64,000 bases of DNA from assembly GCA_002403155.1 (NCBI GenBank), contig DHHF01000001.1, forward strand, positions 266,037-330,036, written 5' to 3'. Position numbers and translations under genes: made by a program. Below, piece by piece: positions 45,129-55,216 of this stretch. Below the pieces are notes generated by a model. It saw only the letters and a program-made list of their open reading frames with translations, searched no databases and was not told where the DNA came from. This DNA comes from Sulfurovum sp. UBA4779. GTDB lineage: Bacteria > Campylobacterota > Campylobacteria > Campylobacterales > Sulfurovaceae. Every line of letters starts with the position of its first letter. The first letter of the stretch is position 1.

Positions 45129-46649
45129 TTACTTTCTCCCATATCTATTGATAACATATGCATAACCATCCGACTTACTCTCTAATAGACCTAAAGCTTG
45201 AAGCCTTTCAAAAAGCCTTAGTTCATTCTTTTTATAATCATTTTCAGAATATTCTTCAGTCAATAAAACTGAATGTTTATTACTAATGATAAAACCATAT
45301 TTAGCATACAATAAGTCCAAAAAGCCATGAAATGGCATACGATTATCTACATTGATCAAAACCAATGTTTTCAGCCAATCATCACTTGCTAGATAACGAT
45401 AACTATTTGTCTTTTTGACACTAGCAAGCCCTGCTCCTTTTAATAAAATTCTATGAATAGTAAGTAAATCATCTTTTGCTTTTTTAGCAATTAATTTCCA
45501 GATTTTTACTTTTAATTTATCAAGATCAAAACCTTCAATAAACTCATCATCTTCATCTTTATAGTTAAGTTCAAGATCCAATCTTTTAAGTAGCTCTTCT
45601 TTATCGCTAATATCAACCAATGTATCCATATAATCTTGAAATACTTTTTCTAAAGCTTCTAATGGTAAATCTTCATTGATCTTATAAATTTGCCGGGAAG
45701 ATCGTCTTACGTGATCACTATATGGTGCTAAAAGCTCTACGGGATAGACAACTTTCTCTTCTTCACTTCTTAGTAGACTCATTTTCTTATTTTGTAAAGC
45801 AATGGTTAAAATAAAATGAACCATATAAAATGAAGATATAGATGCAAAATATTCAAAAAGATCATTATGTGGGATATCTGATTTTAATAAAGCGATTAGA
45901 TCATCAACAAGTTGATCAAACACTTCATGAGACTCAGCACCTAGAAACCCTAATTGCGTATCATTAGAATAGATATTCTCATCATTTCTAAGTGTAGCTA
46001 ACAAATCGCTCCAACGCTTATTTTGTGTTGGGCTTGCGAAGACATCTTTCATTAAAACTTTCAAGGTATTGGTATTTTTTGCTCTACTGATCATCATATA
46101 GAGGACCTCACCACCGCGAGAAAAAAATCTTCTGTCCATTGAGTAAGATTTCGTATTATCAAGATCTACAAATAGTGTTTCGAAAGAAAATGGAAATAAA
46201 AACTTACTTGTCCATCGCCTAGAAGTACTCATACCTAATGATGCTTTTCTCAACAATGATACTGAAGTAAAAAAGATATCAACTGACTCAAATCTTTCTT
46301 TTAAATATTCATATGTATAGGGATATTCAATATTTTTTTGCAAAGCCAGCTCTATTTGTTTCCACTTCTCATCATCTTCGTCAGAAGACTTCACAATGGA
46401 TTCAAGCTCTGGAAAATTATAAAGTATATTCCTTACCTGCATATCCCTCCGGTACTTTGCAGTAGATAAATCTTTGTCAAACAATTTTCCTTCAACATTA
46501 TGACTCGCACATACATTTAAAAACTCCAAGGTCAAAAGCTCTTTATCTTGATCTGATTTAATCCTATGAAACCATAGCATTTCTTGTAAAAAAGGAGTAC
46601 TTAGATTACTTCCATAACGTTCTTTTAGTACTTTAGCCTTCTCTAACAT
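45129..46649 (-). CDS. dptG: DptG-like phosphorothioate restriction protein
   Basis: 506 residues starting MLEKAKVLKERYGSNLSTPF; helical, with LSRGGEVLYMMISRAKNTNT-like central text (RRFFSRGGEVLYMMISRAKN). No nuclease or ATPase motif is visible. The call rests on position between a DptF-like P-loop protein and a DptH-like motor, on length and on overall match to the DptG pattern. It overlaps dptF by 17 bases, so the two are translationally coupled. Confidence 0.72.
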   Translation of the reverse strand: MLEKAKVLKERYGSNLSTPFLQEMLWFHRIKSDQDKELLTLEFLNVCASHNVEGKLFDKDLSTAKYRRDMQVRNILYNFPELESIVKSSDEDDEKWKQIELALQKNIEYPYTYEYLKERFESVDIFFTSVSLLRKASLGMSTSRRWTSKFLFPFSFETLFVDLDNTKSYSMDRRFFSRGGEVLYMMISRAKNTNTLKVLMKDVFASPTQNKRWSDLLATLRNDENIYSNDTQLGFLGAESHEVFDQLVDDLIALLKSDIPHNDLFEYFASISSFYMVHFILTIALQNKKMSLLRSEEEKVVYPVELLAPYSDHVRRSSRQIYKINEDLPLEALEKVFQDYMDTLVDISDKEELLKRLDLELNYKDEDDEFIEGFDLDKLKVKIWKLIAKKAKDDLLTIHRILLKGAGLASVKKTNSYRYLASDDWLKTLVLINVDNRMPFHGFLDLLYAKYGFIISNKHSVLLTEEYSENDYKKNELRLFERLQALGLLESKSDGYAYVINRYGRK

Positions 46650-48438
46650 ATCTATCCCCTACTTGAATTTCATCAAACTGCAATGTCCCTTCAAAGTCAT
46701 TGAGAGTAAATAGATTAAATGATGTATCTAATTCCTGATTCTGCAATATATGATTTACAATTTGGGACTTGAATGTCAGTACACGCTCATAGTACTCTAC
46801 TGAAAAACTTGTCGGTAAAATACCATCAGAAATTCGTTCTAAAAACTCAAACATATGTAAATCCAATTCTAGGGTTGCAATTGATCTGCCTTCAAACTCT
46901 ATCTCCAAATTAACCTTACAATACTTATCATCAAAGCCCTTAAGAAGTTTTAGGTGAATACCTTGATTAATATGCTTTTGGTTGAATGCAATGACAGATA
47001 AGACTTCAGAAGATAGTTTAGACATTGTACCCGTCAATGATGTGGCGATATAAAGACTACTACTTCCATCTTTACTTAAAAGCTCTCCCAAAAACACTCT
47101 ATTTAAACCAAGAGCTAATTCCTTGATTATATGCTTAGAAACTTTCATATTTTGCGTAAGTGGGGATACAACATCCATATAAAATCTTTCAGCATATTCA
47201 TAAGCTATAAGGTCTTTTGAATTGATAGTGATACTTTGCCAATTTATCTCATCTGTATAATTGAAAAAAAGATGCCTACGTAAGAAAACTAGATACTCTA
47301 GTATCTTTACATTGTTCTCTTCCTCGCCTTCATTCAGATAATTCTCTTTCACCCCATTAAAAGCATTAAAATCAAAAAATGGATTATCTAATTCTTTAGC
47401 ATGCAGCTCTGGAGTATTAATATCGCCAAACAGTATGAAGTTATCTATATTATTTGTCGTTTCATATCCTATTCTTAGCTCTCGTAACTCTTTAAATGGG
47501 CTCTGGTCCTGCTTACTTTTTGAAAGATTATCAGCAAATATATTATTATAAAAAGATGCATCAGACTTTCTTCTAGGCTCATTAAAGTACTCAATAGCCA
47601 TTTCACAACTATTAAATATCTTTTTATCACCTTGATAACCTAGTATCATATTGGCTATTAGCATAAACAGTTTACGAAGCGTTATATGATTATAATTAAG
47701 ATCACAGCTTCTAATTATAGTAAGAAGTTGTTTTTGTACATGTTCTTTTTTTAACAACTCAATATTAGAGTGAATAGGACAAAAAACTTCTGGATCTGTA
47801 AGGCTAGGACAATCACTTTCATAGCGATCACACTGTATGAGAACTTCTTTCAATAGTAATTCAAAATTATAAGCAGAGGATGTTTGGCTCAAGTCTAGTA
47901 GTATCAAATCATTTTTTAAGCTAGGATCCTCTATATGATCCTCAATGAGTGTGAGCAATTGCCCATATTGATCCTTTTCACTTATATACTCACGCAGTGT
48001 ATCTGTCAAAATCCCATCATTTGCTGCAATGATGTAAAGTTCCTTAGATTCTTCATAAATAGACTTATACAGTCCCTCTAGTATCGCGACTTTATTTGCC
48101 CTCTCTATCTCAGTAAAGTCCTTAATAAACTTGACAGTAAAATTATCATTGTAGACTTCTGGGATATGGTCTTCACTCCATTTCTCTTGCTCTCCATTTA
48201 GTGTCTCATAGAGTTTTCTCAGTAAGTAAGTTTTTCCATCACCAGCTGAACCGGAGATGATGATGGGTTTTGGTTGAGATATAAAAGAATCATAAAGTAT
48301 AGGAAAGATTCCATTCTCAATATTGATAGGTTCCACGCTATATCTTTTAGCTGTACGAAGAACTTTTTCATCATAAGCTGATTCATTTTGAGAAGTTGGA
48401 GCGTATGCCGCTAATAGTTTAAAAAACTTTGATTCCAT
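46633..48438 (-). CDS. dptF: DptF-like P-loop protein of phosphorothioate restriction
   Basis: 601 residues. Walker A IIISGSAGDGKTYLLRKLYE at 60-79. A Walker-B-like region is LYIIAANDGILTDTLREYI near 135-152. A Cys-containing segment (CDRYESDCPSLTDPEVFCPI) near 205-225 is typical of DptF. Part of the restriction complex DptFGH (called DndFGH or, in single-strand systems, SspFGH). 33 bases after the HEPN gene. Family call is good; biochemical role within the complex is from the literature only. Confidence 0.8.
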   Translation of the reverse strand: MESKFFKLLAAYAPTSQNESAYDEKVLRTAKRYSVEPINIENGIFPILYDSFISQPKPIIISGSAGDGKTYLLRKLYETLNGEQEKWSEDHIPEVYNDNFTVKFIKDFTEIERANKVAILEGLYKSIYEESKELYIIAANDGILTDTLREYISEKDQYGQLLTLIEDHIEDPSLKNDLILLDLSQTSSAYNFELLLKEVLIQCDRYESDCPSLTDPEVFCPIHSNIELLKKEHVQKQLLTIIRSCDLNYNHITLRKLFMLIANMILGYQGDKKIFNSCEMAIEYFNEPRRKSDASFYNNIFADNLSKSKQDQSPFKELRELRIGYETTNNIDNFILFGDINTPELHAKELDNPFFDFNAFNGVKENYLNEGEEENNVKILEYLVFLRRHLFFNYTDEINWQSITINSKDLIAYEYAERFYMDVVSPLTQNMKVSKHIIKELALGLNRVFLGELLSKDGSSSLYIATSLTGTMSKLSSEVLSVIAFNQKHINQGIHLKLLKGFDDKYCKVNLEIEFEGRSIATLELDLHMFEFLERISDGILPTSFSVEYYERVLTFKSQIVNHILQNQELDTSFNLFTLNDFEGTLQFDEIQVGDRYVREG

Positions 48439-48471
48439 TACACACCTTTATTTACTCTTATCTTACTATCA

Positions 48472-49839
48472 TTAACACAAAGAACATACCAATTTTTTTG
48501 CTCTCAACATAGTAGCTTTGAATTCAAACCACTTTGAAGTTTTATTTTGCAAAGGTGAAATAGGAGGAGTTCCATTGCCTTGTGTAACTAAAGTATTTGG
48601 CTGGTCACCCCAAATTAAAATATAATTCGGCTTTTCTGGAGGATAATCTATAATATCATTTTCTTTAAACATCAATTCTTTAACCATAAATTCCATCGTG
48701 GGTAAAAGAAACTTTTCAAAAAAAACTTTAAGTTCAGGTTTTTCTTTTAGTAAGGACTGATTAATATGTATCCATTCAGTTTCCTTATTGTGCACTAAAC
48801 AGTTTCTAACAACATATATAATTTCACCTACTTCTTGGCCCGACACTTCGCAAGAATTGATTTTATTTAATTCAATATTTAAAAACTCCGAAATGTCCTT
48901 TACATTAGTATCAATATTATTTAGTTTAATGTTTTTGGATAAATTACTTCCGGATCCATTACTTGCTAACTCCAGTGAAATAATATTCCCATTTGCATCT
49001 GACTCAGAAAAATAGGTATTATCTGTAATTTTTAATAAGAATTTTTTAATTGAACCCTTTATAAAGTCACCTTCACCTTTTGAAGATGTATAAACACTAC
49101 TTAAATGCTTTATATTTAACGATGAAGCATCTCTTAAACTTTTAGATATTGATCTTCTATATGAAAAATTTTCTAAAATATGATACAAAAGTAAATACTT
49201 CCATAAAATATCTATTGTATTATTATATTTATTCAATATGTCGATAGAGTCTTTATATTGTAAATAATTTTTATTACAAGTTATTTGCTTAGATGCTAAA
49301 AATATTTTTTTTGTAACTACAATATCATCTTTTATTGACAATCCAATGTTCGCTAATAAGACTTTGCTATATGCATCTTTGTCTTGAAGGCAAAGCTCAT
49401 TTGCATCTTTTTTTTGAAAAATCGCTACTTCATCATCATCTAAATCAATAATTGATTCAAAGTTGTTTAATAATATTTTAGACAAAATCTTGAAGTCAAC
49501 ATCACTAATTTCATTTTCAACTGGATCTACATAGAGTAAACATGTATTGCTATTGTTATCATAAAACGGTATTGATGTTGCATTTAAACTTGTTTTGCTT
49601 ATTTTATTAATATATATGAACTCATCGCCACTATCTTCAATATAATCACCAATATTAGATATTATATATATAACAGTACAATTAAACTTACTAATGTTTT
49701 CATCTTGCTTTAATACTTCCCAAGCTTCTTCTAAAGTATTCAGGTCGTTTAAATCTTCTGAAGTTACTTCAGAAATCTCATCTATATGATCTTTGCATTG
49801 TTTAATAATTACTTTTTTAATCTCTTCATTCAGACTCAT
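48472..49839 (-). CDS. HEPN-domain protein (Rx4H), candidate ribonuclease effector
   Basis: 455 residues with no recognised N-terminal domain. The C-terminal third holds EVGEIIYVVRNCLVHNKETE: Arg345-Asn346-x3-His350 is the Rx4-6H motif of HEPN nucleases, with the usual polar residue after Arg. A helical segment (ILWKYLLLYHILENFSYRRS) at about 211-230 could be the first HEPN helix. It overlaps the DUF262-like gene by 14 bases, so synthesis is coupled. Its DNA is very AT-rich: bases 49201-49260 have 12 G+C of 60. Not part of any published Ssp/Dnd gene set I know. Activity is an inference. Confidence 0.65.
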   Translation of the reverse strand: MSLNEEIKKVIIKQCKDHIDEISEVTSEDLNDLNTLEEAWEVLKQDENISKFNCTVIYIISNIGDYIEDSGDEFIYINKISKTSLNATSIPFYDNNSNTCLLYVDPVENEISDVDFKILSKILLNNFESIIDLDDDEVAIFQKKDANELCLQDKDAYSKVLLANIGLSIKDDIVVTKKIFLASKQITCNKNYLQYKDSIDILNKYNNTIDILWKYLLLYHILENFSYRRSISKSLRDASSLNIKHLSSVYTSSKGEGDFIKGSIKKFLLKITDNTYFSESDANGNIISLELASNGSGSNLSKNIKLNNIDTNVKDISEFLNIELNKINSCEVSGQEVGEIIYVVRNCLVHNKETEWIHINQSLLKEKPELKVFFEKFLLPTMEFMVKELMFKENDIIDYPPEKPNYILIWGDQPNTLVTQGNGTPPISPLQNKTSKWFEFKATMLRAKKLVCSLC

Positions 49840-51109
49840 TTTTAAGTCCTTTAAGAAATTCTCTATATTCTCCTGGGTTACTTACCGGAAAACTATTAAA
49901 AGTAATTATTTCATTTTCAAAAACTGATTTTGTAAGGTAAAAAACTGTTTCTTTCATTATATTACCGATATTAAATGCTGTAATATCAACTTGTTTTTTC
50001 ATGTTTTCAAACTTATCAATATCAAAAGTATTAATATTTTTCTTTATCGTATTTTCTATTATTGTAAGAGATTCATCAAACTTATTAAGGTCCAAATAAT
50101 TTCCTAAAGCAGCAAAAAAACCAATCACAACAGATTCTCTACCTAAAAATTCAAGTCCTTTTTCTCCATAATGATCACAAAATAAATTATCTAAAGATTT
50201 GAAAAAACCAACTAAGGAATCTATATTATTTTCATAACTAATTATTAATTTAATTATTTCATAATCAAGATAATTTGCCTGTAAATCTACAAGAGATTTT
50301 TGATCAATAGCAAAAGGTTCTTTTTTTTCTAACGCAATAATTGCATCCAAAAATAGTGTAAAGTGAATATCATACTTTCTTTTTTTAGAATAAAAACTTC
50401 TTGTAGAAATATCTTTTGCATAAACAATACATGAAAAATCTTTTTCACATTTGGCTTCATCATATTCGTAGTCACATTTCGCATCACTATATTTCCGAAT
50501 ATTCATAGAAGTTAAAAAAATTAATTCTAACTGATGCTTTAAATCCATAGATTTATGTCCAGCATTTAATAAAATCATTTTTTCAATTTGTTGTACTTTA
50601 TCAAGGCCAGACCATATTTCAAACCATTGATCATATTGTTTAAAGTCTTCAACAGACAATGATTTTTCTTTAGCTTTTAACACGTAGCTACTTTCTGTTA
50701 AATATGTACCATGATTATTTTTATTAAAATATGTTCTTAATTTAAAGCCGTTTAAGTCACTAATGTCTACCTTATTGTCCTCCAAAAATTTGGCAGCCTC
50801 ATATAGTTTTTTTAATCTTATAGTTCTTTGCAGTCCATCTAAAATATTAAATTGACCATTCTCTATTACTCTGTCAACTTCTAAATCCATTGGATCTTTT
50901 AAGACCAAAACAATCGGTGGTATAAACTTATTCTCTTTTACTGAATCAACAATTCCCTCTAAGAATACGTTGTTTACAAAGCCTCTTTGTATATCATACT
51001 GATTATACTCCTCTGATATGGAATCCAAGTAGTCTAATAGGTTTGCTTCACAAAAATAGCATACTCCTCCATCACCCTCTTCTCTTTTCGTAAAATAATT
51101 AATAACCAC
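49826..51109 (-). CDS. DUF262/DndB-like protein with DGLQR motif
   Basis: 427 residues from a GTG at 51109 with AGGGG 8 bases upstream; a GTG at 51133 is in frame but overlaps sspD. The N-terminus reads YDIQRGFVNNVFLEGIVDSV, then IPPIVLVLKDP and FNILDGLQRTIRLKKL. This is the IQR...DGQxR nucleotide-handling core shared by DUF262 and DGQHR (DndB) proteins. SspE has the same core joined to a DUF1524 HNH nuclease, but no HNH residues are seen here. A regulator like DndB, or a sensor for the HEPN protein encoded next, are both possible. Confidence 0.65.
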   Translation of the reverse strand: MVINYFTKREEGDGGVCYFCEANLLDYLDSISEEYNQYDIQRGFVNNVFLEGIVDSVKENKFIPPIVLVLKDPMDLEVDRVIENGQFNILDGLQRTIRLKKLYEAAKFLEDNKVDISDLNGFKLRTYFNKNNHGTYLTESSYVLKAKEKSLSVEDFKQYDQWFEIWSGLDKVQQIEKMILLNAGHKSMDLKHQLELIFLTSMNIRKYSDAKCDYEYDEAKCEKDFSCIVYAKDISTRSFYSKKRKYDIHFTLFLDAIIALEKKEPFAIDQKSLVDLQANYLDYEIIKLIISYENNIDSLVGFFKSLDNLFCDHYGEKGLEFLGRESVVIGFFAALGNYLDLNKFDESLTIIENTIKKNINTFDIDKFENMKKQVDITAFNIGNIMKETVFYLTKSVFENEIITFNSFPVSNPGEYREFLKGLKNESE

Positions 51110-51120
51110 GCTTTTTACCC

Positions 51121-51966
51121 CTACAATGCACACATACTACAAAATTGATCATCTTCAAAATCATCAAGATCTACATCGTGACGATTTAGAAACTTCATCT
51201 CTTCAATCATGGTTCCATTCTTAATTTTATGATTTTTCTTATACTCTTCATATTTTTTATATGATTCTTTGACGCGAAATATATTCGCTGGCTTTGCAAA
51301 CTCTTTAAGCGACATATCTCGTATCCAGGTAAAACCATCTACTTCAAACTTAGATGCTTTCCAGTACTGATCAGGATGTTTTTCAAGTAACCATACCCAC
51401 TCTATCTGTCGCATAAAGAAGCAAAAATAGCATCCTGATCTTGTACGGTTGTAAGTGATATCATGTTCTTTATCATATACTGGTTCATAGTACTTTGGCA
51501 GTCCTACACCATTTTTATCCAAAATCCGTTTTACATCATTAAGGGTTATTCCATCTTCTACAAAAGGCATAATCGTTTTAAAATCTTCACGATGCGGTAT
51601 AAGACCTGTACGGTTTTCATCTGCACGAATACCTACATAGTTATAGATTACCCCTTCTTTAACATAATCAATAAGTGCATCAAGCTTTAAGTGACGTGTA
51701 CACCAACGCTCAGTAGGAGAAGGTAAATAGTTATTGTATTGCTGTAAGAGTTTTTCAAAAGATTTTGGAGGATAGATATACTCTACCTTTATACCTAGAG
51801 CACGCTCTAGTTTATCAAGATATTCGTATGTCTCAGGTAATTCTTCGCCAGTATCAAAAAAGACATACTCAAAGTCAATATCCGGGCGTGTATCTCGAAG
51901 GTGGAATGCAAGTGCAGCACTATCTTTACCACCAGATATAGATAATATATGTCTAATCTTACTCAC
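51121..51966 (-). CDS. sspD: SspD/DndC-like ATP pyrophosphatase of DNA phosphorothioation
   Basis: 281 residues of the PAPS-reductase-like PP-loop family. PP-loop ILSISGGKDSAALAF at 7-21; TERWCTRHLKLDALIDYV with an active Cys; a Fe-S-type Cys set in RSGCYFCFFMRQIEWV and the C-terminal DDQFCSMCAL. Activates the DNA backbone phosphate or carries sulfur for phosphorothioate formation. Its ATG overlaps the sspC stop by one base. The gene is less AT-rich than the two after it (23 of 60 G+C at 51601-51660). Confidence 0.87.
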   Translation of the reverse strand: MSKIRHILSISGGKDSAALAFHLRDTRPDIDFEYVFFDTGEELPETYEYLDKLERALGIKVEYIYPPKSFEKLLQQYNNYLPSPTERWCTRHLKLDALIDYVKEGVIYNYVGIRADENRTGLIPHREDFKTIMPFVEDGITLNDVKRILDKNGVGLPKYYEPVYDKEHDITYNRTRSGCYFCFFMRQIEWVWLLEKHPDQYWKASKFEVDGFTWIRDMSLKEFAKPANIFRVKESYKKYEEYKKNHKIKNGTMIEEMKFLNRHDVDLDDFEDDQFCSMCAL

Positions 51967-54900
51967 TACTTCCCCTTTAGTGTTTTTTCAGCCATCATTG
52001 TAATTAAGTATAGTTTTTCATCTTTACTTAGGTTTTGATCTAAAGTATATAGAAGCTCATCTGCTTTTTCACTTAATTTAGGTAGCTTTTTTTTGTCTAC
52101 AGTCATAATAAGATTGCTATCACCATCTACCGTAGTTATTTTTAACTTTTTTACATCTACAGGACGTTTATTGATTAATTCAACAATATCAAGCTTTGAT
52201 AATACCTTATTGGCAAAAGTATGAATATTCTGTTTTAAGTCTTTAATATCATGGTCAAATGCATCGTCTATTTTTTTATAGTTAAGAACTAGTGACAGTC
52301 CATTTAGAAAAGAAACGATACCATTGGCAGTTGTAGCTGCTCTATATACGGAACCTACTTCTTTGTCATCATGCTCATTTAAATACTTTTCCAAAATAGT
52401 TTCCAATTGATTGTCAAATGGATAATGTTCAGCTGACAAGTCAAAAGCTTCTACTACAACTTGTTCGAGTTCTAAAATTGCTTTTTTATAGGAAAATACA
52501 ATCTCATTAAATGCATGTTTAAAATCTTTTATAAAATCATCTACATTTGCCTGATTCAACTCTTCATAATTAAGTGCATTTGGGAAAACTTTAAAGAAGG
52601 TGGCATAAGGCTCTTTAGAGGCTAAAATACCTGTACGTAAAGCATTTGCTCTCTTTGATAAAGAATTTGTTTGATGACAATATTTAGGTAGTGCATTCAG
52701 ATTTTTATAGAGCTTTTGGAATACATACTTGATACTCTTCTTTGAATAATCTGTTTCAATATATTTATCAAAGATCTGAATATACTTAGTAAAAATAGTT
52801 TCTTCATCTTTTGTCAATTCATACCATCGAACTATATATAGTTTAGTATTCTTCCAGACATCCATAATTTGATCGATATCGAAATCAAACTGATAGGTAT
52901 TCTCCCTAAAAAAATGGATCTTAGATTCATTGATAATCAAAAATAAAAAGACTACAAACTTTGCGGCATCTTCGTTTAAACCATAAGGTACCTTACGCAA
53001 TAAATCAACTAGACTATTTATTGTGACCGACTGATTGTGTTTTGTAAACTTTAAAAGTTCTTTCCAGGCCAACTCAAAGTTCTTTTCTGCAGGTATAGAA
53101 AATGACCACTTACCAGATTTTTCACTATGAAGCCCCGATCTTTTAATCACAGAAAGGTATATTGCCATATGGGCTGGCAATTTCTCTATGCCAAGATTTT
53201 CATCTTGCTCATTATTAATCATATGCTCAAATAACTTTTTCATACCATTAGGTACTGAAGTCTCCCGTTGTATAGGGTTAACTAAATCATTGATAATGAT
53301 TGGCATATGTTTATATGTATCTTGCAAAATACTAGAGATTAACTGCTGAAGTTTTTCAGAAGAGTATGAAAGCACCTCTCCTTTGAAATACATAGTATCC
53401 TTAATATCTAATACTTTATCTATCTCATTTTTATTGGCATTAAGCATCCCGTAAAGCAGCTTACTGATTCGTTGTTTTGATAGAATATCTTTTCTCTTTA
53501 GTAAAGTATTGATAGCAAAAGATTGATCAATTAAACTTTTTATATGATTACTTAATGGTAATGGGATATATACACTATTTTTATTTTTACTGCTTGTTTT
53601 AACAATATCCTTTTTGGGCACTTCTGTACTGACATATATCAAGTTAAATTTAGTGTTTTTAGTTTGATCTATATCCATGTCAACAAACTCTTTTGAAAAG
53701 AACTTGGCTGTTCCTGTTTCAATCGTGAAACGTTTGGCAAGTATCCTATCATTCTCAATAATTTTATTGATCTCTTCAGTATAATTAATTTTGACATGGC
53801 TCTTTATAATACTTGTCAGTTCTTCATCTATATTAACTGTTGTTTCTTCAATAAGGGCAAAAGAATTTGTTACACGCTTATAAAGTATTAAGCCTTTTGT
53901 TTCGAGATTTTTTATCTCCCCAGGTACATCCTCCGAATTCATAAGCGCTAGTTCTAAAGTTTTCTTGTCTAGTTGAATGAGATGTTCAAGCCCAAATGCA
54001 GAGATAAGAGCAATAGATTTGATAATCTGTTGCTGTACTTCTGTTAATACATTTGCACTATCCAAGTATTCATTTGCAAGTTTCCAAGACTCTTTATCGA
54101 TCATATTTACTGCATAGGCATTAGACAGATAGTTGATATAGTCAAAAAGTATATCTAGTGTATACAGTACCTCGCCTTCTATTTCATTCTCAATAAAGTT
54201 TTGGAAAGAGTAAGGTTCTTGCGCTGATAAAAAAGAGAAGACAGAACGCTGATTTTGAAAATACTTTGAAAAAATATGAAACAAGGCTAGTGCAGAAAAT
54301 GGATGCAATGGTGCGAGTTTCTCTAGAGATGACGAGCTAACAGGAATATGTTTATCTACTACATATTCTTTGTATGCTCTAAAAATAGAGCTAACTTTAG
54401 TATTCACTTTTTTCATAAAACTGCTAGAGTTAACCGTAATGGCCTCTTCAAAAATATGCATTAATTCATAAAAATCATCTTGGAAGATGATACTATCAAA
54501 GCGTCCTTGGATCTTATCCCATTCTGTAAACGAAAGATATGACGTGTTTTGTACATAGTCCTTGAAACTTTTATGTAGTGCTACTACAAGTCGAGTATTA
54601 TTCTGTTTATTCACATATTCCGCAAGATCCTGTAGTGCATGTATATCTGAGTCTAAGTATTTCTCAGATGCATACTCAATAATCTTTCCTAGCTCATCAA
54701 TTAAAAAAAGCATACCTGTATAACCAAGCTTTTCTATTTCTTTACTAAGTTGCTTTAACAATAGCGTAAAAGAAATATCTTCATTTGACTGAATGAACAT
54801 ATGCGTTTCTTTAAGTTCACTATACTCAAGTAGAGATGTTGTAAAAGCTTTTTTGAAAGAAATATGCTCTCCAACAATTTTAATACTAAAAAAACCTTTC

Positions 54901-55208
54901 TTTTTACTACCGGCGAGCCTTTGATATTCAGCGTATATCTCTGCGTCTTTTGTTTTTAATTTCTCGATGCAAACTTTAGAGTTCTTCTCTTTATTAAGCA
55001 GTGCTTCTAGAAAAATGAGTAATGATGATTTCCCCGATCCAAAAGGACCAGTTACTGCTATAGAGTTAGAAGTATTGGTTACAAATATACGACGCAAAGC
55101 CTGAATCGATGACGTTGAGAGTATATACGAATCACAATTTGAATCAAACATAATATTTGTAGAGCGTTGAAAATTTGAGGTAATGCTAATAAAATCAGAA
55201 TATTTCAA
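51966..55208 (-). CDS. sspC: SspC-like large P-loop ATPase
   Basis: 1080 residues. Walker A AVTGPFGSGKSSLLIFLEAL at 51-70 and Walker B MLFLIDELGKIIEYA at 166-180; the motif RLVVALHKSF near 205 suits sensor 1 of an AAA/STAND-like ATPase. The rest is helical. It stands between a DUF4007 gene (8 bases upstream) and the PP-loop gene, as SspC does in SspBCD. Related in layout to PglY/BrxC-type ATPases, so the family call uses context as well as motifs. Confidence 0.78.
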   Translation of the reverse strand: MKYSDFISITSNFQRSTNIMFDSNCDSYILSTSSIQALRRIFVTNTSNSIAVTGPFGSGKSSLLIFLEALLNKEKNSKVCIEKLKTKDAEIYAEYQRLAGSKKKGFFSIKIVGEHISFKKAFTTSLLEYSELKETHMFIQSNEDISFTLLLKQLSKEIEKLGYTGMLFLIDELGKIIEYASEKYLDSDIHALQDLAEYVNKQNNTRLVVALHKSFKDYVQNTSYLSFTEWDKIQGRFDSIIFQDDFYELMHIFEEAITVNSSSFMKKVNTKVSSIFRAYKEYVVDKHIPVSSSSLEKLAPLHPFSALALFHIFSKYFQNQRSVFSFLSAQEPYSFQNFIENEIEGEVLYTLDILFDYINYLSNAYAVNMIDKESWKLANEYLDSANVLTEVQQQIIKSIALISAFGLEHLIQLDKKTLELALMNSEDVPGEIKNLETKGLILYKRVTNSFALIEETTVNIDEELTSIIKSHVKINYTEEINKIIENDRILAKRFTIETGTAKFFSKEFVDMDIDQTKNTKFNLIYVSTEVPKKDIVKTSSKNKNSVYIPLPLSNHIKSLIDQSFAINTLLKRKDILSKQRISKLLYGMLNANKNEIDKVLDIKDTMYFKGEVLSYSSEKLQQLISSILQDTYKHMPIIINDLVNPIQRETSVPNGMKKLFEHMINNEQDENLGIEKLPAHMAIYLSVIKRSGLHSEKSGKWSFSIPAEKNFELAWKELLKFTKHNQSVTINSLVDLLRKVPYGLNEDAAKFVVFLFLIINESKIHFFRENTYQFDFDIDQIMDVWKNTKLYIVRWYELTKDEETIFTKYIQIFDKYIETDYSKKSIKYVFQKLYKNLNALPKYCHQTNSLSKRANALRTGILASKEPYATFFKVFPNALNYEELNQANVDDFIKDFKHAFNEIVFSYKKAILELEQVVVEAFDLSAEHYPFDNQLETILEKYLNEHDDKEVGSVYRAATTANGIVSFLNGLSLVLNYKKIDDAFDHDIKDLKQNIHTFANKVLSKLDIVELINKRPVDVKKLKITTVDGDSNLIMTVDKKKLPKLSEKADELLYTLDQNLSKDEKLYLITMMAEKTLKGK

Positions 55209-55216
55209 TTTCTCTC

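Noticed and set aside
51966..55208. BREX (BrxC/PglY) assignment for the 1080-residue ATPase
   Set aside because: No PglX methylase, PglZ or other BREX gene is present; the DUF4007 and PP-loop neighbours fit SspBCD.
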